Positions 25,277 through 33,865 of a DNA stretch of 37,669 bases are shown here, piece after piece. The number at the start of each line of letters is the position of its first letter. The stretch's first letter is position 1. The stretch comes from an uncultured Rhodospirillaceae bacterium (lineage in GTDB: Bacteria; Pseudomonadota; Alphaproteobacteria; Rhodospirillales; Magnetospirillaceae), in contig CAIUSV010000030.1 of the NCBI GenBank assembly GCA_903901915.1, positions 1 to 37,669 of the forward strand, given 5' to 3'. Below the pieces are notes generated by a model, which saw only the letters and a program-made list of their open reading frames with translations, had not been told where the DNA came from and made no database searches. Both the position numbers and the translations under genes were made by a program.

Positions 25277-26953
25277 ATGGGAAAAGCCGGGATTCTCGTC
25301 AAACTGCTGTCCACCGCCCTGCTGGCGGTGGTCGGCTTCGCCATCCTTTCCATCGTGGCGCTCAGCCAGTTGCGTCAGTCCATGCTGGACGACCGCGTCG
25401 CCAAGGTGAGATCCCTTGCCGAAGTGGCGCGAGGCACCGTCAAGTCGTTTCACGATCGCGCCAAGGCCGGCGAATTCGATGAAACCACCGCCAAGGCCCA
25501 GGCCGCCGAGAACCTGCGGCAGATCCGCTATCAGGGCGAGGAATATTTCTTCATCTATGATTTCGACGGCAACAACCTCATGCATCCGATCAGGCCGGAG
25601 CGCGAGGGCAAGAATTTCCTCAACGTCGATTACATCCGCGTGATGATCGCCGGTGCCAAGGCCGGCGGCGGCCTGGCGTTCTATCAATTCCCCCGCCCCG
25701 GCTCGGATGTCCCCGCCCCCAAGGTGTCCTTCGCCATGGGATACGCCCCCTGGAACTGGATGATCGGCACCGGCATCTACATCGATGACATCGATGCCGA
25801 ATTCCGCGCCGCCGCCTGGCGGTTCGGCGGCATCGCCCTGGTGGTTACCCTGGCCGCGCTGGGATTGGTGACGCTGCTGGCCCGCGACATCGCCCGGCCG
25901 CTGATCCGTCTGGCCGGAGTGGCGCAGCGTCTGGCCAAGGGCGAATACGACATCAAGTTGGAGCCGAACCGCCGCGGCGACGAGATCGGCACCCTGGCCG
26001 GGGCGATCGCCGTGCTGCGCGACGAAGCCGCCCAGACGGCAGCGGCGCGACAGAAGCAGCAGGAGGCCTACGCCACCGCCTCGACCCTGCGCCACGAGGC
26101 ACGGATCAAGCTGGCCGACGACGTCGAAACCACCATCAAGCGGGTCGCCGACGTCCTGGTCGGAGCCGTCGCCGAAATGGAGGATGCGGCGCGTACCGTT
26201 TCGGGCGCGGTCGAAAGCGCCGGCGATCAGGCATCCCGGGTGGTCGCCACCGCCGAGCAGGCATCCGCCAACGTCGCCACCGTCGCCACCGCCGCCGAAG
26301 AGCTGTCGGCCTCGATCCACGAGATTTCCCGCCAGGTCCACCGCTCGTCGTCGATCTCGGGACAGGCCGTGACCGAGGCCGACCGCACCAACGCCCTGGT
26401 CCTTGGCCTGTCCGAGGCCACCAACCGCATCGGCGAGGTGGTCAACCTCATCACCGATATCGCCAGCCAGACCAACCTGCTGGCCTTGAACGCCACCATC
26501 GAGGCCGCCAGGGCGGGCGATGCCGGCAAGGGCTTCGCCGTCGTCGCCAACGAGGTCAAGACCCTGGCCAACCAGACCGCCAAGGCGACCGAGGAGATCA
26601 CCTCGCAGGTCTCCACCGTTCAGGCCCGTACCCGCGAGGCGGTCGAGGCCATCCGCGGCATCGGCGGCACCATCGGCACCCTGAATGAAATCGCCGGCGC
26701 CATCGCCGCCGCGGTCGAGGAACAGGGCGCCGCCACCGCCGAAATCGCCCGCAACGTCCAGGAAGCGGCGGCGGGCACCCAGGAGGTGACGTCGGTGCTG
26801 GGGCAGCTCTCGGCCGTCACCGCCGAGGCCGGCGGCAGTGCCAACAGCGTGCTGACCATCGCGCAGCGACTGACCGGCGAGGCCGACCATCTGGAAAGCG
26901 AAGTCCACACCTTCATGGACTCGGTACGCTCCGACAAGGGATCGGTTGGCTAG
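25277..26953 (+). CDS. Methyl-accepting chemotaxis protein with a single Cache sensor
   Basis: 558 aa. TM1 spans about residues 5-30 and TM2 about 183-203. Between them a small Cache-type sensor is indicated by RQIRYQGEEYFFIYDFDG and a later PKVSFAMGYAPWNW segment. A HAMP domain (about 204-260) leads to the signalling hairpin, whose tip contains the conserved LLALNATIEAARAGDAGKGF at about 402-421 and the following VVANEV. No C-terminal CheR-binding pentapeptide is present. GGGGAGGAG gives a strong ribosome site. Its stop codon is part of a CTAG shared with the opposite gene at 26950. Confidence 0.95.
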   Translation: MGKAGILVKLLSTALLAVVGFAILSIVALSQLRQSMLDDRVAKVRSLAEVARGTVKSFHDRAKAGEFDETTAKAQAAENLRQIRYQGEEYFFIYDFDGNNLMHPIRPEREGKNFLNVDYIRVMIAGAKAGGGLAFYQFPRPGSDVPAPKVSFAMGYAPWNWMIGTGIYIDDIDAEFRAAAWRFGGIALVVTLAALGLVTLLARDIARPLIRLAGVAQRLAKGEYDIKLEPNRRGDEIGTLAGAIAVLRDEAAQTAAARQKQQEAYATASTLRHEARIKLADDVETTIKRVADVLVGAVAEMEDAARTVSGAVESAGDQASRVVATAEQASANVATVATAAEELSASIHEISRQVHRSSSISGQAVTEADRTNALVLGLSEATNRIGEVVNLITDIASQTNLLALNATIEAARAGDAGKGFAVVANEVKTLANQTAKATEEITSQVSTVQARTREAVEAIRGIGGTIGTLNEIAGAIAAAVEEQGAATAEIARNVQEAAAGTQEVTSVLGQLSAVTAEAGGSANSVLTIAQRLTGEADHLESEVHTFMDSVRSDKGSVG

Positions 26954-27753
26954 ATCAGGAACAGGTTGTCCAACGCCTTGAACAGATCGTCGGCGAAGCT
27001 GGCCCCCTTGTAGAGCACCGGCACCCGCGCCGGCAGTTGCTTGAGGGTGTCGTCGTCCTTGTCCAGGCTGGTGATGACCGCAAGCGGAATGTTCCGGGTC
27101 GACGGCATCGAGGCCAACGCCACCGCCAGATCGATGCCTTCGAGATCGGGCATCATCGCCGAAATGATCACCAGATCCGGCTTGGTCTCCACCACCATGG
27201 CGAAGGCCCTGAGCGTATCGGGCATGATCGAGACGCGATAGCCGCACTGCTGCAACTCCCGCTCGACGAAGCGGGTCTGAGCGCCGTGGGGCATCACCAG
27301 CAGAACCTCGACGTCGCGAATCTCGATGTCGCCAAGATCGAAACCCAGCTTGACCGGCAGCTTGCGCACCAGACTGGCGGGATCGCTCTCGGCGGCGGCG
27401 GCCGTGCCGCTGACGGCAAGGCGGGTCATGGTATCGAAAAACCGCTGCAAGTCATCCCACATGCGCGGTGGCGGCGCCCCCGTCGGCGCGTTGGCCAGGT
27501 ATTCGTCAAGACGATGGGCGACGGTCGCCAGCTGATGCATGGCGAAATTGGACGCCTGCCCCCGGAACAGCACCGCGGCGCGGCGGCAGTCGGTGACGAC
27601 CTTGACCAAGTCCAGACGGCCGTTGCGCAGGGCATCCAACGCGACGTCAAGCGACTGCAAGGTCTCGACCAACTCGTCGATGAACTCCTGGCGAAGCTGA
27701 TCGACGACTTCGTGGCCCCCCTTGCCGTGCTGCCCATTTGCTGAATCCGACAT
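26950..27753 (-). CDS. HPt-like plus receiver-like protein without phosphorylation sites
   Basis: 267 aa from ATG 27753 (a GTG at 27765 is an alternative). Residues 20-90 resemble a CheA-P1/HPt helical bundle: FIDELVETLQSLDVALDAL, then RRAAVLFRGQASNF aligns with the usual RAAHTLKGSA.. F, putting V61 where the phospho-histidine belongs. Residues 147-267 resemble a receiver: the site PDLVIISAMMPDLEG has S198 in place of the phospho-aspartate, and the acidic pair near the start of the domain is replaced by M154-P155, while T228 and K249 are kept. Both halves are therefore predicted to be unable to take phosphate. It is convergent with the chemoreceptor. Probably a scaffold or allosteric partner; this is inference. 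Confidence 0.75.
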   Translation of the reverse strand: MSDSANGQHGKGGHEVVDQLRQEFIDELVETLQSLDVALDALRNGRLDLVKVVTDCRRAAVLFRGQASNFAMHQLATVAHRLDEYLANAPTGAPPPRMWDDLQRFFDTMTRLAVSGTAAAAESDPASLVRKLPVKLGFDLGDIEIRDVEVLLVMPHGAQTRFVERELQQCGYRVSIMPDTLRAFAMVVETKPDLVIISAMMPDLEGIDLAVALASMPSTRNIPLAVITSLDKDDDTLKQLPARVPVLYKGASFADDLFKALDNLFLI

Positions 27754-27986
27754 GGACCGGCCCACCTCCCGACTGTCGTGTTCGATCGACCGGCGCAGTG
27801 TAGTCGACCCCGGTCATCATGACCACGGTTTTGGGCGCGGCCGGATCGGAACCGCCCGATTCAACAGCCTTGTTGCGCGGGCGATGAACTTCGGTGAAAC
27901 TGAGTTCGCATATTCGCCAAAGACGGCGGTCCCGCCAGCCGGGCCCGCCCGCCCCGGCGCCATATCCCAAGGTTTAGGACGGTCCA

Positions 27987-30518
27987 TTGCCCTCCATTAA
28001 CGCCATTGACCGCATCGTCCAGAAGACGCTGCTCAGTTGCGGAGCCGACGCCACCATTCTCGAAGCCGCCCAAAGCATGGCCGCGGCCCATTGTAGTTCC
28101 ATCCTCATCGTCGAGAACGGCAAACCGGTCGGCATCTGGACGGAACATGACGCCCTGGCCATCGACATCGATGATCCCCAAGCCTTCAGCCAGCCGATCG
28201 CCACGGTGATGAGCGCGCCGATCAAGACCATTTCGCGCCACACCAGCATCGGCGACGCCGGCATGCGCTTCAAACTCGACGGCGTCCGCCACTTCGTCGT
28301 GGTCGATGACGACGGCAACGCCATGGGTATCGTCAGCCAGAGTGACGTCATCCTTCACCATGGCGTCGAGCACTATCTGGTGCTGCGCCATGTACGTACG
28401 GCCATCAGCCGTCCGATGGTGCTGATCCCCCCCTCGGTAAGCCCAAGCGACGCGGTCGCGCGCATGCACGCGGGACGGGCCGACGCCGCCGTGGTCCTGG
28501 GCGATGGCCACGACGGTCCCGGCATCATCACCGAACGCGACGTCGTTCGCCTGATCGCCGGCCAGAGGCCCGCGGCGGCCACGGTCGGGGAATTGGCCAG
28601 CCGGCCACTGATCGCCATCCGCGACGACGACTCGCTGCTGGCGGCGCGCAACCTGCTGGAAGAAAAGGGCATCCGCCACATCGTCGTGATCGATGCCGAC
28701 GGCGAACTGGTGGGGCTGTTGTCGTTTTCCGACATCCTGGCGACGCTGCAATACGAATACGTCCATCGCCTGGACGAGGCGCTGCGCGAACGTGACGAAG
28801 CGCTGCTGCGCTCGCGCAAGGACCTCAGCCTAGCCCGCAGGGTGATCGAGGCGTCGCTGGACGGCATCATGATCGTCGGGGCCGACGCCAAGGTCGAGTT
28901 CGTCAACCCCGCCTTCACCCAGATGACCGGCTACGCCCCGGAAGACATCATCGGCCAGAACCCGCGGGTGCTCAAATCCGGCCGCCACGACGCCGCCTTC
29001 TATCAATCCATGTTCGACACCCTGGCCCGCCAGGACTACTGGCAGGGCGAGATCTGGAACCGCCGCCGGAATGGCGAAATCTTTCCCGAATGGCTGACCA
29101 TCAACGTCATCCGCGAGGATGACGGCGCCATTTCCCAGTACGCCGCCATCTTCAGCGACATCACCGAGCGCAAGAAGACCGAGGAGCGGATCAAGAACCT
29201 GGCCTATTTCGACGTCCTGACCGGCCTGCCCAACCGCCGTCTCTTCACCGACCGCCTGCAGTTGGCCATCGCCAACGCCCATCGCCACGGCCACCTGATG
29301 GCGATCATGTTTCTCGATCTCGATCTGTTCAAGCGGATCAACGACTCGCTGGGCCACGGTGTCGGCGATCAGGTCCTGGTGGAGACCGCCACCCGCGTCG
29401 GCCACTGCGTGCGCGAAGGCGATACGGTGGCCCGTCTGGGCGGCGACGAGTTCACCGTCCTGCTGCCCGAGATCGACCATGTCGAGGATGCCGCCAAGCT
29501 GGCGGAACGGGTGATTTCCCATGTCAAGCAGCCGTTCTTGATCGGTGACCACGAACTCTACGTCACCACCTCGATCGGCATCGCCGTCTATCCCGCCGAC
29601 GGCACCTCGGTGGAATCGCTGATCAAGAACGCCGATACCGCCATGTACCGGGCCAAGGATCTGGGACGCAACAGCTTCCAGCTCTACACCCCGGCCATGA
29701 ACGCCCTGTCGTTCGAGCGCCTGTCCATGGAGGCCAGCCTGCGCCACGCCCTGGTGCGCGACGAGTTCCGGCTGGCCTATCAGGTCAAGGTCGATCTGGT
29801 CAGCGGCCACATGTCCGGCGTCGAGGCACTGGTGCGCTGGCACCATCCCGAACTCGGCCTGGTGTCGCCGGTCGATTTCATCCCACTGGCCGAAAACATG
29901 GGCGTCATCTCCGACATCGGCGAATGGGTGCTGACGGCAGCCTGCCGCCAATGCAAGCACTGGCATGACCTGGGGCTGCCGCCGGTACGCATCGCCGTCA
30001 ATGTCTCGGCGTTGCAGTTCCGCGAGACCGACATGCCGGCGGTGGTCGCCCGCGCGCTGAAGGAAACCGGTCTGGCGCCCCAGTTCCTGGAACTGGAACT
30101 GACCGAGACCGTGCTGATGCAGCGGGTCGACGACGTGGTCCAGGTGCTGAAGGAACTGCGGACCATGGGATGCCGCATCTCCATCGACGACTTCGGCACC
30201 GGCTATTCCAGCCTCAGCTACCTCAAGCGCATGCCCATCGACGCGCTGAAGATCGACCGCTCGTTCGTCAACGACATCTTCGGCGAGGATTCCCAGGTCA
30301 CCGAGGAAGGCGCCGAGATCGTCTCGACCATCATCAATCTGGCCCACAACCTCAAGCTCAAGGCCATCGCCGAAGGCGTCGAGACCGCCGAACAGGCCGC
30401 CTTCCTGCGCTCGAAGGGCTGTGACGAGGTTCAGGGCTTCCTGATCAGCCGGCCGGTCTCGGGCGAGGACCTGATCAGCCTGTTCGACCGCAACCTGCTG
30501 CCGGGCGCGGCGCCTTAG
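27987..30518 (+). CDS. CBS-PAS-GGDEF-EAL c-di-GMP enzyme
   Basis: 843 aa. Four CBS motifs in two pairs (about residues 5-130 and 135-265), a PAS domain (284-400), GGDEF (410-575) and EAL (585-835). The cyclase active site GGDEF is at 485-489 with an intact RxxD inhibitory site (REGD) five residues before it. EALVRW starts at 613, and DDFGTGYSSLSYLKR is intact, so both synthesis and hydrolysis of c-di-GMP look possible. CBS pairs usually bind adenine nucleotides, suggesting energy sensing. The start is TTG after AGGACGG; later ATGs would cut the first CBS motif. No membrane segment. Confidence 0.93.
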   Translation: MPSINAIDRIVQKTLLSCGADATILEAAQSMAAAHCSSILIVENGKPVGIWTEHDALAIDIDDPQAFSQPIATVMSAPIKTISRHTSIGDAGMRFKLDGVRHFVVVDDDGNAMGIVSQSDVILHHGVEHYLVLRHVRTAISRPMVLIPPSVSPSDAVARMHAGRADAAVVLGDGHDGPGIITERDVVRLIAGQRPAAATVGELASRPLIAIRDDDSLLAARNLLEEKGIRHIVVIDADGELVGLLSFSDILATLQYEYVHRLDEALRERDEALLRSRKDLSLARRVIEASLDGIMIVGADAKVEFVNPAFTQMTGYAPEDIIGQNPRVLKSGRHDAAFYQSMFDTLARQDYWQGEIWNRRRNGEIFPEWLTINVIREDDGAISQYAAIFSDITERKKTEERIKNLAYFDVLTGLPNRRLFTDRLQLAIANAHRHGHLMAIMFLDLDLFKRINDSLGHGVGDQVLVETATRVGHCVREGDTVARLGGDEFTVLLPEIDHVEDAAKLAERVISHVKQPFLIGDHELYVTTSIGIAVYPADGTSVESLIKNADTAMYRAKDLGRNSFQLYTPAMNALSFERLSMEASLRHALVRDEFRLAYQVKVDLVSGHMSGVEALVRWHHPELGLVSPVDFIPLAENMGVISDIGEWVLTAACRQCKHWHDLGLPPVRIAVNVSALQFRETDMPAVVARALKETGLAPQFLELELTETVLMQRVDDVVQVLKELRTMGCRISIDDFGTGYSSLSYLKRMPIDALKIDRSFVNDIFGEDSQVTEEGAEIVSTIINLAHNLKLKAIAEGVETAEQAAFLRSKGCDEVQGFLISRPVSGEDLISLFDRNLLPGAAP

Positions 30519-30531
30519 CCCCGGATCGGCC

Positions 30532-31740
30532 CTACTCCGCCGGGACCTCGGCCAGGACGACGCGCTCGGGCGGAAGACGCGACGCCGCCAGGGCGACCAT
30601 CGCCGCGGCGATGGCCAACAGCAGGAACAGCGCCTCGAAGCCGCCGGTGGCTCCGCGGATCACCGACACCAGCGGCACCCCCAGCCCCGACACCCCGAAG
30701 GACAGCACGAACTTCAGCCCGAAGGCGGTGCCCCGCCATCTGGCCGGGGTATAGCGCGACAGCAGCAGGTTCTCGGCCGGAATGCCGGCCATGTTGAAGC
30801 TGACCGCCAGCACGGCCACCGCCACCAGACCATACCCCGAGGCGTAGGCCAGCCCCAGCAACAGCGGAACCTGCGCCAGCGCGGCGAAGATATAGATACG
30901 GCGGGGCGACAGCCGGTCGGCAAGATGGCCGGCCAGAATCTGGGTCAGGCCAGCCAACAGATAGACGACGGTGACGCCACCGGCCGCCACCGCGACGCCG
31001 GCATCCCCCAGACGCTCGGCGAACAGCTTGGGCAGCACCGGCTGGGTCGATTGATAGATCAGGCCGGCGCACAGCATGGTCACCGACAGCACCAGACCGG
31101 CGCGCACCGCGTCCTCGCGGCTGGCGGCCGGCTCGGGTCGGCGATCGCCCCGGACCTCGACGACCACCCCTCGGAGCACCATCACCAGAAACAGCACCCC
31201 GGTGGCCACCACCGCCACTCCCGGTACGATGAAGGCCGCGCGCCAGCCCGAGACCGCGATCAATCCCCCCGCGACGATTCCGGCCAGGGCCGGACCAATA
31301 CCACCGAATACGCCGTTCAGGCCAATGGCCTTGCCCTTGTCGACGGCGTTGCGGATCAGCCACGCGATCCCCACCGGGTGGTAGATCGAGCCGAACACCC
31401 CCATCAACCCCAACGCCAGCGCCAGCATCCACGGCCCCTGGGCAAATCCGACCCCAACGGCCGCTCCGCCCAGGCCCAGGAAGTACACGGCCATCATGCC
31501 GACCGTGCTCCAGCGATCGCCCAGCCAGCCGGCCAAGGGCGCCAACAGGCCATAGCACAGCTTTCCCGCGACGATCAGCGCCAGCACCTCTTCGTAGCTC
31601 ATGCCCATTTCGGCCGGCAGCACCAGCGCGGCAATAAAGAAGATCGGCTCGAAGATATGGGCATAGGCATGGCCGACGCACGAGAACGCCAGCGAGGCGC
31701 GGGCCGAGCGGGCGGAAATGGCAACGGCGGCGGACGACAT
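30532..31740 (-). CDS. Major facilitator superfamily transporter, Fsr-like
   Basis: 402 aa with about 12 membrane helices. HAYAHIFEPIFFIAALVLPAE in helix 1 and LAGWLGDRWSTVG between helices 2 and 3 give the MFS loop signature; the second half repeats it as LAGHLADRLSPRR. Overall pattern resembles fosmidomycin-resistance-type (Fsr) exporters, but the substrate is unknown. Start taken at ATG 31740 (MSSAAVAISARS...); an in-frame ATG at 31803 adds a hydrophilic leader. It faces the GGDEF-EAL gene tail to tail, 13 bases apart. Confidence 0.9.
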   Translation of the reverse strand: MSSAAVAISARSARASLAFSCVGHAYAHIFEPIFFIAALVLPAEMGMSYEEVLALIVAGKLCYGLLAPLAGWLGDRWSTVGMMAVYFLGLGGAAVGVGFAQGPWMLALALGLMGVFGSIYHPVGIAWLIRNAVDKGKAIGLNGVFGGIGPALAGIVAGGLIAVSGWRAAFIVPGVAVVATGVLFLVMVLRGVVVEVRGDRRPEPAASREDAVRAGLVLSVTMLCAGLIYQSTQPVLPKLFAERLGDAGVAVAAGGVTVVYLLAGLTQILAGHLADRLSPRRIYIFAALAQVPLLLGLAYASGYGLVAVAVLAVSFNMAGIPAENLLLSRYTPARWRGTAFGLKFVLSFGVSGLGVPLVSVIRGATGGFEALFLLLAIAAAMVALAASRLPPERVVLAEVPAE

Positions 31741-31921
31741 GGCGACAAAATCCGGCTGATCACGGGTCGGGCCACTCTGCCATCGCCCCAGTGGAAACTG
31801 CAACCGAACGCCGCAAGTGGAAACGAATTCGTCACGGCCAGCAGGCTTGCATCACATCGGCGATTGAACGAGAGTGGGGCGACTTTCAGTATTTTTCGCG
31901 TTTGCCGCCGGCGGTTTCCCA

Positions 31922-32560
31922 ATGAACATGACGTCAGTGCTCTTGATCAGTTTCGCCGCGGGTGTAGTCCTGGTCGTCGGCGGCGGACTGGTCATGTACA
32001 TGGCCCAGTTGGTCAAGAACGCCTACGAACTGAAGATCCAGATCAATAGCGAGGTCGAGGAACGCCTGACCAAGATGGGCGAGGACCTCGACAAGAAAAG
32101 CCGCTGGATCAAGCGCGATCTGCTGGAAGAGATCGAGAAGATCAAGACCGCCATGGAATCCGACAACGCCCGCAAGTTCCACGACCTCACCGAACCGCTG
32201 ACCAAACGGCTGGATGCCATCGAAGAAACCTTCAGCAAGGACCGGGCCGAGTGGAAAAAGGGCTTTGACGGCGACCGCGAGGCCCTGGCCAAGCTGGAAG
32301 GCAAGATCGCCTTGCTGCGACGCGACTTAAGACAGGGCGGCACCGGCGACACCCCCGCCGCGATTTCGCTGGACTCCGCCATGGCCGCTCTGGCACCGGA
32401 CGGCGAACCGTCCACCGCGACGGCGACGGCAACAACCACACCAGGCAGGGCCTCCCCCCCTTCGCTCCCCCCGGGGTCCGCCCCTTCCAAGGCTGCAGCG
32501 GCCACACCCGATCCCAAGACCATGGGAGGCTTCCTGCCTGACCTGGGCAAGAAGAGATAG
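31922..32560 (+). CDS. Membrane-anchored coiled-coil protein of unknown function
   Basis: 212 aa. A single N-terminal membrane helix (about residues 4-27, VLLISFAAGVVLVVGGGLV) is followed by a long charged coiled-coil region (about 30-138, rich in Glu, Lys and Leu) and a low-complexity Ala/Thr/Pro tail ending LPDLGKKR. No family recognised. The chosen ATG lacks a good ribosome site; MTSVLL two codons later is an alternative. It ends five bases before the HD-GYP gene, so the two are almost certainly one transcript. Confidence 0.75.
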   Translation: MNMTSVLLISFAAGVVLVVGGGLVMYMAQLVKNAYELKIQINSEVEERLTKMGEDLDKKSRWIKRDLLEEIEKIKTAMESDNARKFHDLTEPLTKRLDAIEETFSKDRAEWKKGFDGDREALAKLEGKIALLRRDLRQGGTGDTPAAISLDSAMAALAPDGEPSTATATATTTPGRASPPSLPPGSAPSKAAAATPDPKTMGGFLPDLGKKR

Positions 32561-32565
32561 CGCCC

Positions 32566-33864
32566 ATGGCACCGCTGACGACAAAGCACTCCTTGGGACG
32601 GCGGCTGGCTCTTCGGCTGGGCCTCGGCGGCATAGCCATCGCCATCGTCCTGGGCGGCGGATTGTTCTGGCACGAGATCGAGCGGATCGACGACACCTTC
32701 GTCGACGAAGCGGTGGCGCAAGCCGCGCAATTATCGCTGCGCCTGCCCGAACGGTTGGATACCACCACCGCCCCGCAGGTGAAGCAGGCGTTGGAGGACT
32801 TCCTGCGCGAAAATCGCCACCTCGAATCGTCCCATTTCGCCGGGACCGAAATCTATGGCCTCGATCACGCCTCGATCGCCGAGGCAACCTCGCCCGACGA
32901 CGAGGCATCGGAAAAAATCATCGACCGGACTCGTCATCCCTATCCGGCCCCCGACGACAACTGGTACCTGAAACATACCGTCGATGGCGAAGTCTACCTT
33001 CAGGTCGTCACCTGGCTGACGGGACGGGACGGCAAGCCGATCGGCTATTTCGAGGGAATCTACCGGGTTTCCGCCGCCCGTATCGCCGAAGCGACCAGCG
33101 ACGGCGTGCGCGCCACCTTGCTGGTGATCCTGGCGGTACTGGCCACCACCGCCCTGCTGTATCCCATCATCATCCAGCTCAATCGCGGTCTGGTCGCGGG
33201 CGCGCGCGCGCTGCTGGCCGCCAACCTCGGCGCCATCGAGGTGCTGGGCAGCGCCATCGCCAAGCGCGACAGCGACACCAACAGTCATAATTACCGTGTC
33301 ACCTTGTACGCGCTGGGACTGGCCGAAGCGGTGGGCCTCCCCCCCGAGGGCATCCGCAGCCTGATCAAGGGGGCCTTCCTTCACGATGTCGGCAAGTTGG
33401 CGATTCCGGATTCCGTGCTGCTGAAGCCGGGCAAGCTCGACGATGGGGAATTCACGGTGATGAAGACCCACGTCAACCACGGTCTCGACGTGGTCGAGCG
33501 GTTCGAGTGGTTGCAAGACGCCGCCGATGTGGTTGGTTGCCACCACGAGAAGTTCGACGGCAGCGGCTATACCGCCGGCCTGGCCGGCGAGCAGATCCCG
33601 CTCACGGCTCGCATATTCGCAATTGCCGACGTGTTCGACGCCCTGACCTCGAAGCGGCCCTACAAGGCGGCACTGCCGGTGGACGAAGCCACCGCCATCA
33701 TGGCCGCCGCGCGCGGCAGCCATTTCGATCCGGCCATTCTCGACGTCTTCTTCACCATGGCGGGTTCACTGTACGGGCAGTTCGGCGGCCGCGAGGATTC
33801 CGGCCTGGAACACACCCTGCGCGAGCGGACATTGCGCTATTTCGAGGAAGCCCTGACCCGCTGA
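32566..33864 (+). CDS. Membrane HD-GYP-type phosphodiesterase
   Basis: 432 aa. TM1 (about 12-35) and TM2 (about 183-205) bracket an extracytoplasmic sensor region (36-182) of no recognised family. The catalytic domain has HD at 273-274 in LHDVGKLAIPD, THVNHG, then HHEKFDGSGYT at 326-336 and DVFDALTSKRPYK. These are the metal and substrate residues of c-di-GMP phosphodiesterases; the signature tripeptide is GYT in place of GYP. Predicted to hydrolyse c-di-GMP. It follows the coiled-coil membrane gene by five bases and is convergent with the LOG-family gene, one base apart. Confidence 0.93.
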   Translation: MAPLTTKHSLGRRLALRLGLGGIAIAIVLGGGLFWHEIERIDDTFVDEAVAQAAQLSLRLPERLDTTTAPQVKQALEDFLRENRHLESSHFAGTEIYGLDHASIAEATSPDDEASEKIIDRTRHPYPAPDDNWYLKHTVDGEVYLQVVTWLTGRDGKPIGYFEGIYRVSAARIAEATSDGVRATLLVILAVLATTALLYPIIIQLNRGLVAGARALLAANLGAIEVLGSAIAKRDSDTNSHNYRVTLYALGLAEAVGLPPEGIRSLIKGAFLHDVGKLAIPDSVLLKPGKLDDGEFTVMKTHVNHGLDVVERFEWLQDAADVVGCHHEKFDGSGYTAGLAGEQIPLTARIFAIADVFDALTSKRPYKAALPVDEATAIMAAARGSHFDPAILDVFFTMAGSLYGQFGGREDSGLEHTLRERTLRYFEEALTR

Positions 33865-33865
33865 G

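Noticed and set aside
28830-30347. 505-codon minus-strand frame inside the GGDEF-EAL gene
   Set aside because: The plus-strand frame carries all catalytic motifs; the minus frame is its complement and has none.
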